Source: Pieris napi
Taxonomy: Eukaryota; Arthropoda; Insecta; Lepidoptera; Pieridae
Direction: 5' to 3'
Length of the DNA stretch: 64,000 bases
Assembly (NCBI RefSeq): GCF_905475465.1
Contig: NC_062234.1
Span: forward strand, 10,067,001-10,131,000
Shown here: positions 26,201-41,200 of the stretch, piece after piece
Position numbering within the stretch: the stretch's first letter is position 1
Layout: every line of letters begins with the position of its first letter
Program-made: the position numbers and the translations under genes
The notes under the pieces: model-generated
What the model was told of the DNA's origin: nothing
The model's input: the letters and a program-made list of their open reading frames with translations, nothing else
The model's database searches: none

Positions 26201-29200
26201 ATAGACAATTTAATATAGAATTTCGAAAACATTTATAAAAACTAAAAATGCACGACAGCTGCAATAAATAATAAAAAAATAAACTAAATATATACGAATA
26301 TAAACAGTAACCTACCCAAATGATAAAAGTTTGGCGTTTCGTCGCTGAATTACAATTAGGTTTTACGCGTCATCTTTGTGGTCTACAATGAACATTGTTT
26401 ATATTTTATTTAAAAACGTAAATCAATTAAAAAGTATTAAGTAATTTTGTATTGAAACATATTTTAAAACACAGCCGACCAACGGAATTGCACAATAAAC
26501 AACTTTATATGTGCAAGTGGACACTGTATTCCCGTGTCCTGGCAATGTGACGACTCACCAGATTGTCAAGACGGATCAGACGAACACAACTGTGGTAAGG
26601 CTGGGTACAACCTGGCTGGGAATCATCGCATGGTCATCGCATCTCATTTTTCAGGGGCCGTAATTGATGAGTCGAAATTGAAAACGAAATAAAAAAAACA
26701 ACTTTAGAATTCAGAATTTCGGCCACTCCGGTAGACGAAAAGAACAAATTATTAATTTGAAGGGTTGTAAAATTTAATAGTCACTGAATGAATTTATTTA
26801 GTCAGCAAAAAAGTTTCAATGAATTTTTAACTTGAATGGGTTGAATGGGAAAATTCAATTTCCTCTGGTTATTACGATTCTTATGGCCGCTGACAAATGA
26901 ATTTTGTCGCAGCGTTTGCAGATAAATTCAATTCATTTCAAGATTAGAATTTTGCTCGCACAGCTACTTCAATATAGAATATTTATAAGAATATCGTCAA
27001 GACAGTCAATACATTTTGGGTTGACTCGGGGAATGTTGGGCTTATATTAAGGTAGTCATTAAGTATTCATAAATTGATCATTCTTATTCAGCATGTGCAT
27101 GGTATTGGGTTAACAGAAGTGGAGGTTTGCGGTCCAGAGGAATTCACTTGCAGAGGTACGCAGGGTGAATGTGTGCCTCTTACGTGGATGTGCGACGACA
27201 ACCTCGATTGCACTGATGGGTCAGACGAGAAAGCATGCAGTAAGGGTTATGTTTTTATATAAGTTTATGTTCGCATTGTTGAGCTGAAAATTTGAAAGAA
27301 ATTTTTTAGTTTTGTTACATCCTTGAATTTTTCAACGAAGTAGAATAAATGAAGTAGTTATTAAAGTAGTTTAGCCTTGTGGCTTCAGCGTGAGACTCTC
27401 ATCTCTGAGGTCGTAGGTTTGATCCCCGGCTGTGAACCAAAGGACTTTGTTTATATGTGTGCATTTAACATTCGCTCGAACGGTGAAGGAAAACATCGTG
27501 AGGACATATCTTAGACCCAAAAAGTCGACGGCGTGTGTCAGGGACTGGAGGCTGATCACCTACTTGCCTATTAGATTGAAAAATGATTATGCATATTACA
27601 ACATATTCAGAAATCTGAGGCCCAACTACCTAAAGTGGTTGTAGTGACACTGATTTATTTTATTTTTTACAAGTGTAATACTGTAGTATAAGAGATTTTA
27701 ATTAATTTAATTTATGAATAGATAGTTACAAAATAGAACTGTCTAAATAGAACTATCTACTTACACAGATGTACATCTACTTAAACTGTGTCAAAGATAT
27801 GACCTTGTTATCCTTAACAATTTAATATTACAGTTATATTTAAAGCAGTCGACAAATATACTTAAAATTAAGCCCCCAAAAGCTTGTAATTTGTTCTAAA
27901 GGTGCTTATTTGTTTGTGTTTATCAACGATTCTATTTTTTACAAACGTGAATAATGTGCATTTATCCGTTTTCCTTATTGCCATTATCGAGCCTAAAGTC
28001 AATTTTCCTTGTATTTGTTTAGATCTTTACTGAACTGAGACGTTTTTAGATAAAAACAAACAAGCTCTCTCTTAAGCGCAAAAATATTATGGTCAGTATT
28101 CATTTCATCTAAATTTACAGCTCAACGTTCATGAACATTTTAAAACGTTCGCATTGTTACATAATTATTACCCGTTAATTCTAACAATTGGTTCTCATCA
28201 ATTTCCACTTCACTATACATAATTGGCAATGTTCTGCATGAAACGGACCATAATACGCTTAGAATAAAATTATGTATTACGGCAATTAATTAGTTCAAAG
28301 AGCACACTTTGCAATTTAAACAGCTGTTAGAAATTTGGTATTAAATTCATAGGTTAAATATGCTAGACCAGACTGAAATATTTTCCAAAACGTATTTTCA
28401 GCTTTCAGATATTAAATTCTACCCGTGTAATCGCTTTCCATTCCCCCGTCCCATGTTTACAACCAATTTAATCAGGATATATTCCCTATATTGTAAAAAC
28501 AATACACTTTTTCTGTAAAAGTATATTCACTTTTAGGCAAACTGTAATCAATCATTGGGGGCCGGAGCCTCGATATTCTATCGACACTCTATCCGTCTTA
28601 GAATACTTATCTTACTGGCACAGCGTCTTGAATTGAACGATGACCGAGCAGAACTTGCTAAGTGAGATTAAAATATTTCATAAACAGGTCACGTAATACA
28701 TATGTCTGCCAAAAGACAAAGCGCTGTGTATACGAGCTACTTAATTAAGAAAGCCTGCCATCTGTTTGTTACAAAGGAATACGACTGTATTAACAAATCG
28801 CATTTAATTGTGATCTAGCCGCGCATTTTGTAAAAGAATTGCAGTAAAGAAGTAAGCTACTCATAAACAGACTTGATAAGTATTCTAGTGAACGAAAGAA
28901 TTTAATTAAATGAAGGAGAACCCACGTCCGACTAGTGGAAATGATTTTTCTTAGACCATTACGCTCAAGAGATTTGTTAGACTAGGTAGGTAAGTATTAA
29001 TAACAAACGTGTCTGATAGCGTTCCTCAGCTAGATTGTTTGTGATCATTCTCGCCCGTTTTCTCATTATCCAACCTACGGACTATTCTTATTTTCTCGCC
29101 TTCATTACTTGGCCACTTGAAGTGTGCCTGCGGAACGTTTTAACAATGCCTACGCCTCTTTGCCAGCACTTTCTTCAAATTAGTCTTGCTCTTTGAACTA

Positions 29201-32200
29201 ATTAAGGATTATTTAAGTGCTTAAATGTACTCTCTTTTACGACATTAATGTCTGATTATAATTTTTCTCTTAGATGAAACATGTCGTTCTGATGAGTTTA
29301 CCTGCGGTAACGGAAAGTGTATACAGCAGAGATGGGTTTGTGATGGTGATGATGATTGTGGTGATGGAACTGATGAAGTAAAGTGTCCGGCGCCGACCTG
29401 CCAGCCTGTAAGCCACTTCTCCTGTACTGATGGTCACTGTGTCTCTGCGAGGTGGCGTTGTGATGGTGACGTAGACTGCCCAGATGGAAGTGATGAAATG
29501 GTGAGTAATTTTAGCTCTATTGTAGATATAAATATTAATTATTTAAAGTTTCTTATACGCTCTCAAGTGTATTTTATGTTTATGTTTTTTATTATATGTT
29601 TTTTTATAGGTAAGTACGTCGAAGTATAAAATGTAAATACATAATATATTTATAAATTAATTTATATTATAATATTTGAAAAATTTCATCAAAGATATCT
29701 TTTAGATAAATATTGTCGTGTCACGGTATTAAATCTTCATCCGTAATTTGTTTTCCTAGAACAGATTCTTATTACTAACATCATTTTTCAACTTTGCGAA
29801 AGGATTCTTTCGACATGATAGATGTGAATAATTATTTAGTTATATAAGGTCTGAACAGAAGAAAATATTGTTATAACGCTCATAATTGTTTTGGGTATAA
29901 TGAGGGCGTGTTGCGGTACAATACTAGGTTAATATATTTAGATAGCGCTTTTATTACTCCAAAGATACATAATACGTTCGCTGTAAGTGCTTAAGTACAT
30001 TGCCCGAGAGTTGCACTTAAATGCAACTTAAATGATGCAGAATAATCTATGTAACGACTTAGGAGTTTATTATTTGTATTACTAGACAATTTCTTATAAA
30101 GCTTAGCCGATATATGTTATATAGCCGGCCGACTCTTAACAATTCAGGCACTTAATTAATTAAAGAAAATATATATGTTATCCGGTGTCCGTCGTTCCAC
30201 TGAGCGTTTGTAAGGGTCTGCCAATTGTGTGGAACCATTTTTATATGGTTATTTAATATTAATCGATGTTATTCCTAACCAATTCGACCAATTATCAAAG
30301 GTTGGCAACACACTAGCGAGCCTTCGGGTAATGCCAATAATTTCTATAAAAATATATTAAAATTCGTGTTGTGAATCTTCAAAATTGATATAAAAAGTTC
30401 CGTCCCTGCTTCTTATTGAGATAAGGATTACACTTGAGACCGCATTCATACTGTAAAAGGTAGATATTAATAATAACAAAATGGACCCCTTGTATACAGG
30501 AGCCTTCAATGGAAAGTAATTCTGGTTCATAGTGCTTCACTTTAATAATACTACCTACGTGCGGTGTACAGTTGTAAGTTTCCTTTGAGCCTCTTAGCAG
30601 AAAGTGGAAAACGAAAAGCATGTAATACAATGTAACAATTAATTTTTGACGTATTTTCTCTATCGACGTTTCATAATAAGTTCGACTTAGTTCGATTATT
30701 TATTAGAGCAGCGTTAGCCTAGTGGTTTAATAGTGGGACTCTCATCAATTAAGTCGTAGGATCGAACCCCGACTTTGCATGTGTGCCACGCTTAGTGTCT
30801 TACGGTGAAGAAAAACATCGTGTGGAAATCAACATGCCTTACACCCAAAAAGTCGAGTCGTGTGTCCTGGCTGATCACCTACTTGCCTATTAGAAAAAAC
30901 AGATGTTTGCTGAACAGTTACATAAATCTGAGGCCTATACCTAAAATTTTGTACCGCCACTGGCCACGCTTCTTTTTTCATAGTTTATTATTAATAATGT
31001 ACTATTTATTAATCGACTAATTTACGAAAATAGCATTATCGTATTATCTAGGCGATCTAATGGAAATGTTTTGCTATTTATTTATAAACATCCAATAATT
31101 CCTCGTATTTTTCGGGTTAACTAAAATTCGTTAATAAAATATTCGTCTTACACCCACATTCAGAGTCCTAATGAGTAATACTTAGATATAAAAAGTACTT
31201 TAGGCATTAGAAAAACATTTAAACATAATAATTATTTAACTATTAAGATATAATTTAATGGATGACTCTCAGAGGCATCACAGCTGTTAAACTTTAAACG
31301 GTATTACACCTCGTTACTTTAGTAACCTATGCAATGAGTAGGTACTTTTCATACAGACAATTTTTACTTCCAATACCCGTTTAAAAATTCGTCGTAAAAT
31401 CTTGTAAAACGTTCATTTGTAACGTCTGCACTGACAATCAATGTTTTACATGTCGATATTACGCAATCTGGGTATTGGCAATATCTGCAATATAGACTGT
31501 AATTGCTAGCAAATTACGGTTACCAGTCAGGTATGATATAACTCTTAGGCGATATTAAATACTAGATTAGAAGGATGTTTTGCAAGTAGGGACGACACAA
31601 TCGACGCATTTCAACAACAAAATAATTGTTACTAATATTCCATGGCTAACTTATATTAACGCATATGGCATATAACACAAAAGACTGATCTTAAGCTATT
31701 TCTTATTTCATATTGAGTGGTTAAGAGTCTCCAAACAGCTATACTTGTTGTAAAGCTATAAAGATATATTAAAGTGAAAGGTATCTTCTTGATTGTTAAT
31801 AGAACTTCTTGGTACTTTAAAGAATTACAATTCATTTAACATTGGTTCGTGGTTTTTTACGATACTTCACGAGAAAGTATATTAAATTCTTCCCATTACT
31901 ACTTAACGTTGGATATACTGTCCTAATATATAATATTACGATATTCCGATATTAGATATCAAATGACCAGTATTATTCATCGTTGATCTAGTTTATAGCG
32001 ACAGGTATATAAGTGGATAGTAGCAAACGTATAATTTAATATATAATGAAACAACTAGTTTAATTGCTCTAAACTGCATAAGCACATTTAAGCTAATTCA
32101 ACCTCAAATAACACAGAATAATAGTAAAGTTCTCTGTGCAATTTTCCAGGGTTGCGCATCGACACCCAGAGTGACATCGCCCTGCATAGCCACAGAGTTT

Positions 32201-35200
32201 GAGTGCCGCGACCGCATGACCTGTGTCCACAAGGCTTGGGTGTGCGACGGTGACCGCGACTGTCCAGATGGAGGCGACGAGGACCCTTCAATCTGTAGAG
32301 GAAACTACACGTGCCGGCTCGACCAATTCCAATGCAAAGATCACAGCTGTATTCCCGGATCGTTGTATTGTAATGGCGATAAGGATTGCCCTGATGGAAG
32401 CGATGAAATTAATTGCAGTAAGTATTAATATGTATTGCTTAGTAATTAATTTCCAACAAAGTTGTCTAGTAGGACCTGATATTATAAGTTGTAGTGGCGC
32501 AATTGATACATGTAGTAACAGATAATGAAAACATATTCAAGTTTAATAGACCTAAAAATCAACGAAGTGTGTTAAACACCGTAAAGACACCGTAATCAAT
32601 GTGTTTAACAAAACGTAGTGAGGTAATTTGGAACCCATAAGTAATTATTTATGAAGCTTGCTTATTAAGAAAATATCCAATGAAATAGGTGCAAACTTCT
32701 AAGTCCAATAATAATGCTTTTGAGGTATAGATTAATGAAGATAAAAGGCATACAATTCTACTTTTATTTATCTATAGCTGTGTCTAGCATAAATACCTCG
32801 GCGCGGTGATTTCGACGATAGGAAAAGGAGTCTTAGTACCATAAAATGAGACAGAAAGGCTTTATACGGTGTTTATGAACACGTGCGTTTACGTTACGTT
32901 ATATATACTTTTTCAATCTGTATATTTATAACAATACATCGCCTTATATTAGATTTATAACGGCTAGGTCCGTAGAAAAAATGACCACCTTAAATTATTA
33001 AATTAAAGCAGTCCTGCCATGAATTCACTTTTACCCCTTTTTAGAAAAAGGTAGTTCATTACTGTCATAGAAATGAGTTTAAATTAAATTTCGCTACGCC
33101 GTTGGGCGGGCGGCGAAGTTCCAAGAAAGTATAACAATATACTTTATTTTTTGTTTATTTTGTTTAAACGGTTTAGTATTTTTTTTACCGCTGTTGCTTC
33201 TAATTATCTAAGAATTTAAATACTGAAACTCGTTTATTTACATACAATTTGTATTGTATGTCTATTCATCAGTGTGTTTAACAATACGTAGCGAGGTAAC
33301 AATTTCGAATCCATAAGTAATTATTTATAAAGCTTTATATAGTTTGTTTATATAGACCCCTCTAGGGGTTACTTATTTAATGATATTGATACGATACCCT
33401 AACGAAATGGATGAGGAAGATGGAATTGTCATGACTTTTGATAAATAATGAATTGTCACTTAGATTATAGCGACAATATCAACGAAAAAAACAACCAATA
33501 CTCTTTTTGAGTAAGTAATTTCAAAAATTTATTACATAAAATGCGTAATATACTACGACAAACGCGTCCGGACTGCACTAGTACTAGTTGTCAATTCCTT
33601 TATTTCAAGTAAAGAAATAAAGTTATCGTTTAGCCATTCTGCCGTGATTAAACATACTACGAATATTTAACAACATCGCCCATAGAATATTTGTGAGATA
33701 ATCCTGCGAAATAGCGCTGTGCTCCATATTTTCTCCGGCCTCGGGGGTGTGTAAAGATTGTGATAATGGGTCCCCATTCTCCCTGACCGGAAATATTTCC
33801 AAAAAGATGCTATTTTCTTCCAACTCCCACGTTTGATATTATTTTTCGTTTCGTAATTGCGTTGGATAATTATGAATAGGATCAAATAATAGGAGAGCGA
33901 ATATAATCTGTGTCAAATATTTAATAGATAATATGTGCTTAATGAAACTGTGTATAATACGGTGCACATGAATGTCATAATTTTACAATTATTATTGTTA
34001 TAAATTAAAAAAAATATATATTGTTCTAATCTCTTTACAGCAAGCATGGCCACGTTTTATCTGTAGTAAACGGATCAATAAAAAAATGTAAAAGTGTCCA
34101 ATAATTGTTTCTTTTGAATGTGTGATAATCGCGTAGATAATACATAAACTGAAGTATTATTCATCAATCATCATTCTAAATTAATTACTTTTTGCAATCA
34201 GTGAATCGTTAATTAATTTTTGACATTTGGTGTGATTGATAGCTAAAGCAAAATAATTTAATTATTACAATATTATCTATTATATAATCTCTTATGGTTT
34301 ATTTATTATGAGAAATACTAGCCGAGTCTTAGGCACATCTATATTCAAATTCATTTAATTACTAGCATACAAAAAAATCCTTTTTTTTTTACAGCAAAAC
34401 CGAAGCCGATATGCGACAAAAAGACCGAGTTTGATTGCGGTGACGGCATGTGTATTCCAATGTCGAAGCTCTGCGACGGCAAACCAGATTGTCCCAACTT
34501 CGAAGACGAGCCACGTGACAGGTGCGGCGAGGACGAGTGTGCGAAGAACAATGGCGGATGTCTACAGAAATGCGTGAACACACCCGTCGGTTACTACTGC
34601 GATTGTGACAAGGGTTACAAGCTAGTCGATAATAGGACTTGTGAGGGTGAGTTTCTTATGTTAATAAGTACTGTATGTATATAAAGAATTTAAATTAGCT
34701 GATTTGAAAATCGTATGCGTGTAATGTTTTATCAGTAAAAACGAACATAACCAACGAGATTTCAACTGCCTATTAATTGTTGTGTATTTTATGTAACTTG
34801 ACGTTTTGATGGCTCAAGTCGTGGTTTACGCTGTTTGAGTAATAATAATTTCACGTTTATGCATGTTAAGGTTCATTTAAATATGTAGTACTTGAGTTTA
34901 CTGAATAATTTCTGTAATGGTCATGAATTCGTTATGCGAGATTTAAAATCAATAAATGTTTTAATTATTTGCGATACTAATTGTTAAATTATTGCCAAAA
35001 TAACTATATATTCTTAATATTATACGTTAATAATTTTACGTTTATTTAGCTAAGCGAAACAGTATGAAAATAAAATTAGTTCGAGAAATAGAATAAGGCA
35101 ATGTATAAGCCTTACAAACTTCAAAGCTCGGAAAAGCGTATTTTCGTTTTCCATTTGGCTAAGGTTAGAAAAACAGTCCGCGTATGACAGAGGGTAATTG

Positions 35201-38200
35201 GTATTAGGGGCTATGTAAATATTGAACGAAAAAACAGGTGAATTTACTAACGAGTGACATTGTTCAACGTTAGCTTAACTAATAAATTAAATAAAGGGAT
35301 TTTTGGGTTATTATTCAAGTCAGCTTCTGTTAAAAAAATATTATTAAAATTATCGCTTTTCGTAAAACAACATATTTAAGAGATTCGGACTTAATGTTAG
35401 CTTTAGGGAATAGCTACAGTCAAAATTTAAAAAAATCACTTTGATGGCTTTGAAGTCTTCCACGGTCCGCGTCACAAGAACTAGCGAATTGTGGAATCGA
35501 TTCCAGGACTTCGCAGGTAGATACGACCTCCAACTGCTTAAAAAAAGAGCACACTCCTCTCTCAAAGGCCGAAAAAGCACCAACTAAAATGGGTGTCCAT
35601 AATGGCTTTCAAGTCTTCCACGGTCCGCTTCACAAGAACTAGTGAACTGTGGAATCGATTCCTGAACTTCGCAGGGAGATACAACCTCCAACTGTTTAAA
35701 AAAAGATTACACTCCTCTCTCAAAGGCCGAAAACGCACCAACTAAAATAGGTGTCCTCGATGGCTTTCAAGTCTTCCACGGTCCGCTTCACAAGAACTAG
35801 CGAACTGTGGAATCGATTCCTGGACTTCGCAGGGAGAAACGACCTCCAACTGTTTAAAAAAGAGCACACTCCTCTCTCAAAGGCCGACAACGCACTAACT
35901 AAAATAGGTGTCCATGGGCGACGACGTTTTTGGGCGACCCGTAGGCTCGTTTGACAGTGCCTAAAAGATTTAGAAAAAATTGTTTATGGATTTCTTTCTT
36001 TCAATCTTCGTCATCCGGTCCATTTCGTAAGGTATTACGTATTAACATCATTCAATTTAGTAACCTCTAGAGTTTGGTTTGGTTTGGTGATATTTAACGT
36101 AAAACAAAGTATATAAAACTTGAAAAATGTTTAGTATCTAAGGACGTCGGATTCATAAAAAACGTAAACAGTGAGACTCGTAACTACGTTGAATAACTAT
36201 TCAAGCCACAAAAGAAGTCTAGATAATTATGGTTCACAATTCTTAAACTAAAAGTAGATTTATTTCGATAATAGCGTTTGATCCAAAATGGAAGCAACAC
36301 AAGTAACGTGATTGAATATCTACGTGAACCGCAGACGAGGACAAATAAATTAAATCACTAAGTGTAAATTTCGAATTTATTGTAGATTCACGTTTTATTA
36401 AATTCCAGTCCGTTTATATAGCAGGAGAACTGTGTTTTATTAAATAATTTGTCTTATAATGATTTAATGACAAATATAAGACAATTATTTCGGTAATTTT
36501 ACTATGGGACTAAATTTCTACGTCTGTTATATTGTACTAAACGTTTTGCCATATAAATTATTCATAGTTATCCACCTCAGCTGTGAAATAGTGGTTAATT
36601 ATTTTTACATTAATAAAAAAATAAAAATGTTGTCCAAAAAGTTTTGAAAAAATTGGAAAAGGGTAACCCTTATCACTAGTGGTAAAAACACTGAACATAC
36701 ACAAGAAATTTCACAAAATCGGACAAGGCGTTTCGAGTTTGGTTACGAACACTGTGACCCGAGAATTTGAATAAGAAAAGCGAAGAAGCCAAGTAATATT
36801 TATGAACTTAATAATTATTTTTTATTATATTTTTGTATTACAGATGTTGACGAATGCATGGACCCCGGCGCTTGTTCTCAAATGTGCATAAACGAGAAGG
36901 GTACATTCAAGTGCGAGTGCCACGCGGGCTACGCAAGGGATCCCAGAGACAGGACCAGATGCAAGGCTACTGAGGGACACCCATCGCTGCTCTTCGCTCG
37001 GCGTTTTGACATCAGGAAAATCAGTTTGGATCACCATGAGATGGTCGCGATTGTGAATGACACCAAGTCGGCAACAGCCCTCGATTACGTGTTCAGAACT
37101 GGAATGATATTTTGGAGCGATGTCACGGATGAGAAGATTTATAAGTAAGTTTTTAAGACATGGGTACAGTTCCTGGGTCAGGTTTAAGTCTGTATTAATT
37201 CACGTACCACAGATTATCACAACTTTATATTTGGGTTTACTCAAATACGCGACTATTAAGTCGCGTTTATAAAACTAAGAAAATATAAATTAGTATAAAG
37301 CCTTGGCTTGTACAGTAATCATGTGTGCAAAATAATCAGTATTATAAATGCCATATTAACAAAAATGATATGTATACTTTCTTATTATTATCATATTTTA
37401 GTATGTGAAGCCCAAAAAGTACATAGATATGATACAATATTTTAGTTTTTTAATACGCATATAGTTTTTGAAACAATTAAAAAGAAAGGTTGCCTAGTAT
37501 AAAACTTAAAAAAAAAACTAAGAAAAATGTTTGTTTGGGTTAACCTTGAACGTTATCTTAAAACTAAACTAATGCTGTATAAAATAATATTTTGTACTGA
37601 ATCAGTTTAAAAGTACAGGTAACGCCATCTAGTTGCCGTATTTGTAAACGAAAAGACAAGAAATTTTCTGTGTCGTCACATTCTATATCGATTATCGAAT
37701 TCATTTTCACTTCACTCAGTGAACCATTTGGTAAATTAGTTGTCTTTCGTTTAGAGGAGTGACCTCGATTCGTAATGCGTTTGACTTCACAAAATGTCTT
37801 TAGTCAAATAAGAAAGTGTTTACTTTATCTATAAATTGAATGTTTAATTGAAATATAATATGTATATTACAGAGCGCCAATCGACGAAGGCAGCCAACGC
37901 ACAGTTGTGATTGGGGACCAGCTGATAACGTCAGATGGTCTAGCCGTTGACTGGATATACAATCATTTGTATTGGACTGACACCGGGAAGAATCACATTG
38001 AGCTATCGGACTTGCAGGGTAACATGAGGAAGATACTGATCAGGGACAGTCTGGAGGAACCCAGGGCAATTGCTCTTAATCCGCTTGATGGGTAATTTTT
38101 TCACTGCTTTTTTTAGAAAATCTTAAGTTTCTTAAGTGAAATGTATGGAAATACGAAATAATTGAACGTGATGCTTGACTGTGGTCTTTACCAATTACAT

Positions 38201-41200
38201 TCAAAAATAACGCAGCTGTTTTAATTTAACGTTTTCCATTTTCAAACTTATATTAAGGTCTATGCAATTTTGGTATCAGGCTTTAAAAAGCAGCCGTGAA
38301 AATATAAGGCCTCTTAATAAAAAGTTACTTCACTATGTAAGGCACAAAGCGTAAAATAGAAATACTATATAACATTAGTATGGAGTTACAAGGTTTCACT
38401 TTTAATTACTATATAAATTACATGAGTAATTTTGCCAGCTAAACTAAGACTTTGGGATCAACCAGATTTGAAGATTTGCGCGGTCTAGCACCCTGAGCAT
38501 GCAGCAAAATTTATATTTTACCAATAAATTTAAATCGAAAGGTTTACGTAAGTTAAGACATTTTGTACAGAAGAGCTGTGTTCTATAGAAATGATTGCAC
38601 GTGGTGTATTTATTGCCATGAATTATATTACTATCTAGTAATAGCTCTAAAAGATATTGTCGACTCATAACATTTCAGCGTAATACGGTTAATATCATTT
38701 GACATGATTTTGATTTATTTTTAATGTTAAACTTCTAAAACAAGCCAGTAGTTATCATAATGAAAACTTCTGTCATCAAGTGCCCAAACATTTTAATACA
38801 AAAGGCATTGAACTAATAAACCGTTTAAAAAAGCAATTTACAATACTCAGCTACTTTGATTCAATGTTAGCCACGAGTCGTATTTAATTACAATTCGAAT
38901 AATATTTTACTTCGTGTCTTAGGTATATAAAAATAAATCTAAATTTTAAAATTTTCTTGATTTTTTCAAGAGTACGAATGTATATAACATGTGGTGAATT
39001 TATACATATTACGGAAATTTACTCGCACAGATTAAATTAAATTAATTAATTAAAATTGTCTTAAAACTAAATAGAAAAATCTTGAAAGAAATTTAAAGCC
39101 TTTCTGCCGTATCCAATACATAACTACAAGAAATAACTCAGTAACAAATAAGGATATAATATAGTAGTACATTTTAAAATCATTCATTTAATTACAATCA
39201 ATATTATAATAATTTATTTCATTTCGTACCATAGAACTAGTCAAAACAAATATATTACAACATTTTAAAGCTTTTTCGTGCGATTTTCATCCATGAGGCT
39301 ATAGGTTGGATCTTCACCAATAGACTTTCTGTCATTGTGGGCATGTAACACTCGCTCATACGTTGAAGGCAGACATTGACAACCGGCATGTCTCAAATCC
39401 AAAAATCTACTCGTGTCAGGCAAAAGTGGATACCCCTACTTGTATAAAAAAATAAAATTATTGAAGGAACGGATGCAATCTGAGGCCACAATCCTTATAT
39501 ATTATATAATATTATATAGGGTTGTAGCGCCACTAGATTATTTTAATTAATTATGATTATTTTCACAATCTATATACATAGTTATAATAATAACAATATA
39601 TATTATAAAATAACTATTAAAAATCGAAATTATTTATCCTTCAAAATAACATTATAACTCTTATATGCTTATTATTTAAATTAATGGTGACGTTATCTTG
39701 ATAATTAAAAGATAACTGTTATCTCAATTGTAATTAAAACTCACTGACAAAAACTAGGGCACTGACGTCAGATACAGACGTCAAGCTGGAAATTATCACA
39801 ATTAATGGCTTTATACGCTGCAATTCAATTTAATATTATTAAAAAGTTTTGTTGATTAAATTATGAGAGATGTTAAATGTATAGTGTCCTAATACTTAGT
39901 GACCCAAATTGAAAAAGATGGCGGCAGCTACCGCATGTACCATTGAGTAAGAAGGGACGCATCCCTGCAAGCATTTTACCCGACCTCCCCCAGCTTGAAG
40001 TCGTGTATAGTGTTAGTTATTTCGACTATCTATTTGCGTGTTGTTCCCACGTGAATATAAGTGCGTGCTCCTATTTCACCATGCCTCCTGCTGATATATC
40101 ACAAATCTTTGTTTTTAATTTATTTTATTATTATCTATTACTTAAGATGTCATGTGGCACATGGTGTAATGGTTGCAGCTCCTTAGAAACATTGTGTAAA
40201 ACAAAATCAAAATCTTCTCTTCCGTTCTACGCCCATGATTTGAAAACTGGCCGTAAATGTAAAATTAGAAGCATTTCATATACATATAGTATTTCTTTTT
40301 TGACGTTCATAAGTCTTTGTCATTGTGTTACCTATACTATATGAATAAACGATTTTTGACTTTGACTTTGCTTTATAAAACACGGTGAATTGGTTGCTGT
40401 GCCTCCACATCATTCGTGGCCTTAGAGGACCGTGATTTCAACGTCTGATCGCGTGGCAGGATGCGGACAAGGCTTACCGTCTCCTGCCTCGGGCGATAGC
40501 TGGTGGCGCCGTAGGGTTTTAGTGGGTATGCACAGCAGCGAGTCCCACATAACCCTCCACTATGAGGCGACCGTGCCGCGGGAGGGTATGCGTAACGCAT
40601 TTACGCACGAAAAAAATGTACTATAGAGTGTTTAGAGTTGTTCGGATTTTGCGTTATCGGATGTCAAATAATTCGATGGAGCCGGCTGCACGCACGAAAA
40701 AACATGACGCATGCGGCGTTACCTTGCTCTGAGGCGTTCCATTTAAGACTTGAAGTGCAAGCGAGAGCGCGCAACGAGCGACAAAGAGGCACAATCGGCC
40801 TCCGTGTTCGGCAGCGTTCGTTCGTTTTTTATCTTTTGAAAAATGCAACCATTCCATCAGTATTTTCTTATGACGTTGTCACGTTCAACTATCGTCAGTA
40901 AACCGACTTTACAGACAAACGATTTTTTTAGTTAAAGCCACAATTATAGCCGGAGCCTTGAATAATCGCTAATATTTTATGCAAGTTAAATCATGACAAT
41001 GAACTATAAAGGAATTAACGTAGCAAAGGTCGAAACCACCAAATGAGAACCATTATTCTAAATTGCTACTATTATGATAATCATGTTTTTGTACGATAAG
41101 GGATTTGAGTGATTGCGATCATAAATAAAATGATAATATGCAATAAATTGCGCAAATACCTGTATAAAAGATATTGATAATTATCACCTGTTTAAATAAA

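Larger units (their letters stand above)
34647..36843 (+). other. LpR intron 7 (2.2 kb)
   Basis: It contains a triplicated reverse-transcriptase tail fragment (35444-35960) and part of a dispersed LINE-type repeat (36601-36772). Nothing else was recognised. Confidence 0.7.

Noticed and set aside
27091..27116. Earlier acceptor for LpR exon 4 at 27091
   Set aside because: It would need a phase 0 junction; the upstream donor is phase 1. The acceptor at 27116 keeps the class A repeat in frame.
27371..27644. Open frames of 62 and 70 codons on both strands
   Set aside because: Both fall inside the SINE at 27366-27667.
32088..32525. Minus-strand and alternative-frame open reading frames over LpR exon 6
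   Set aside because: Antisense or frame shadows of a well-supported class A repeat exon.
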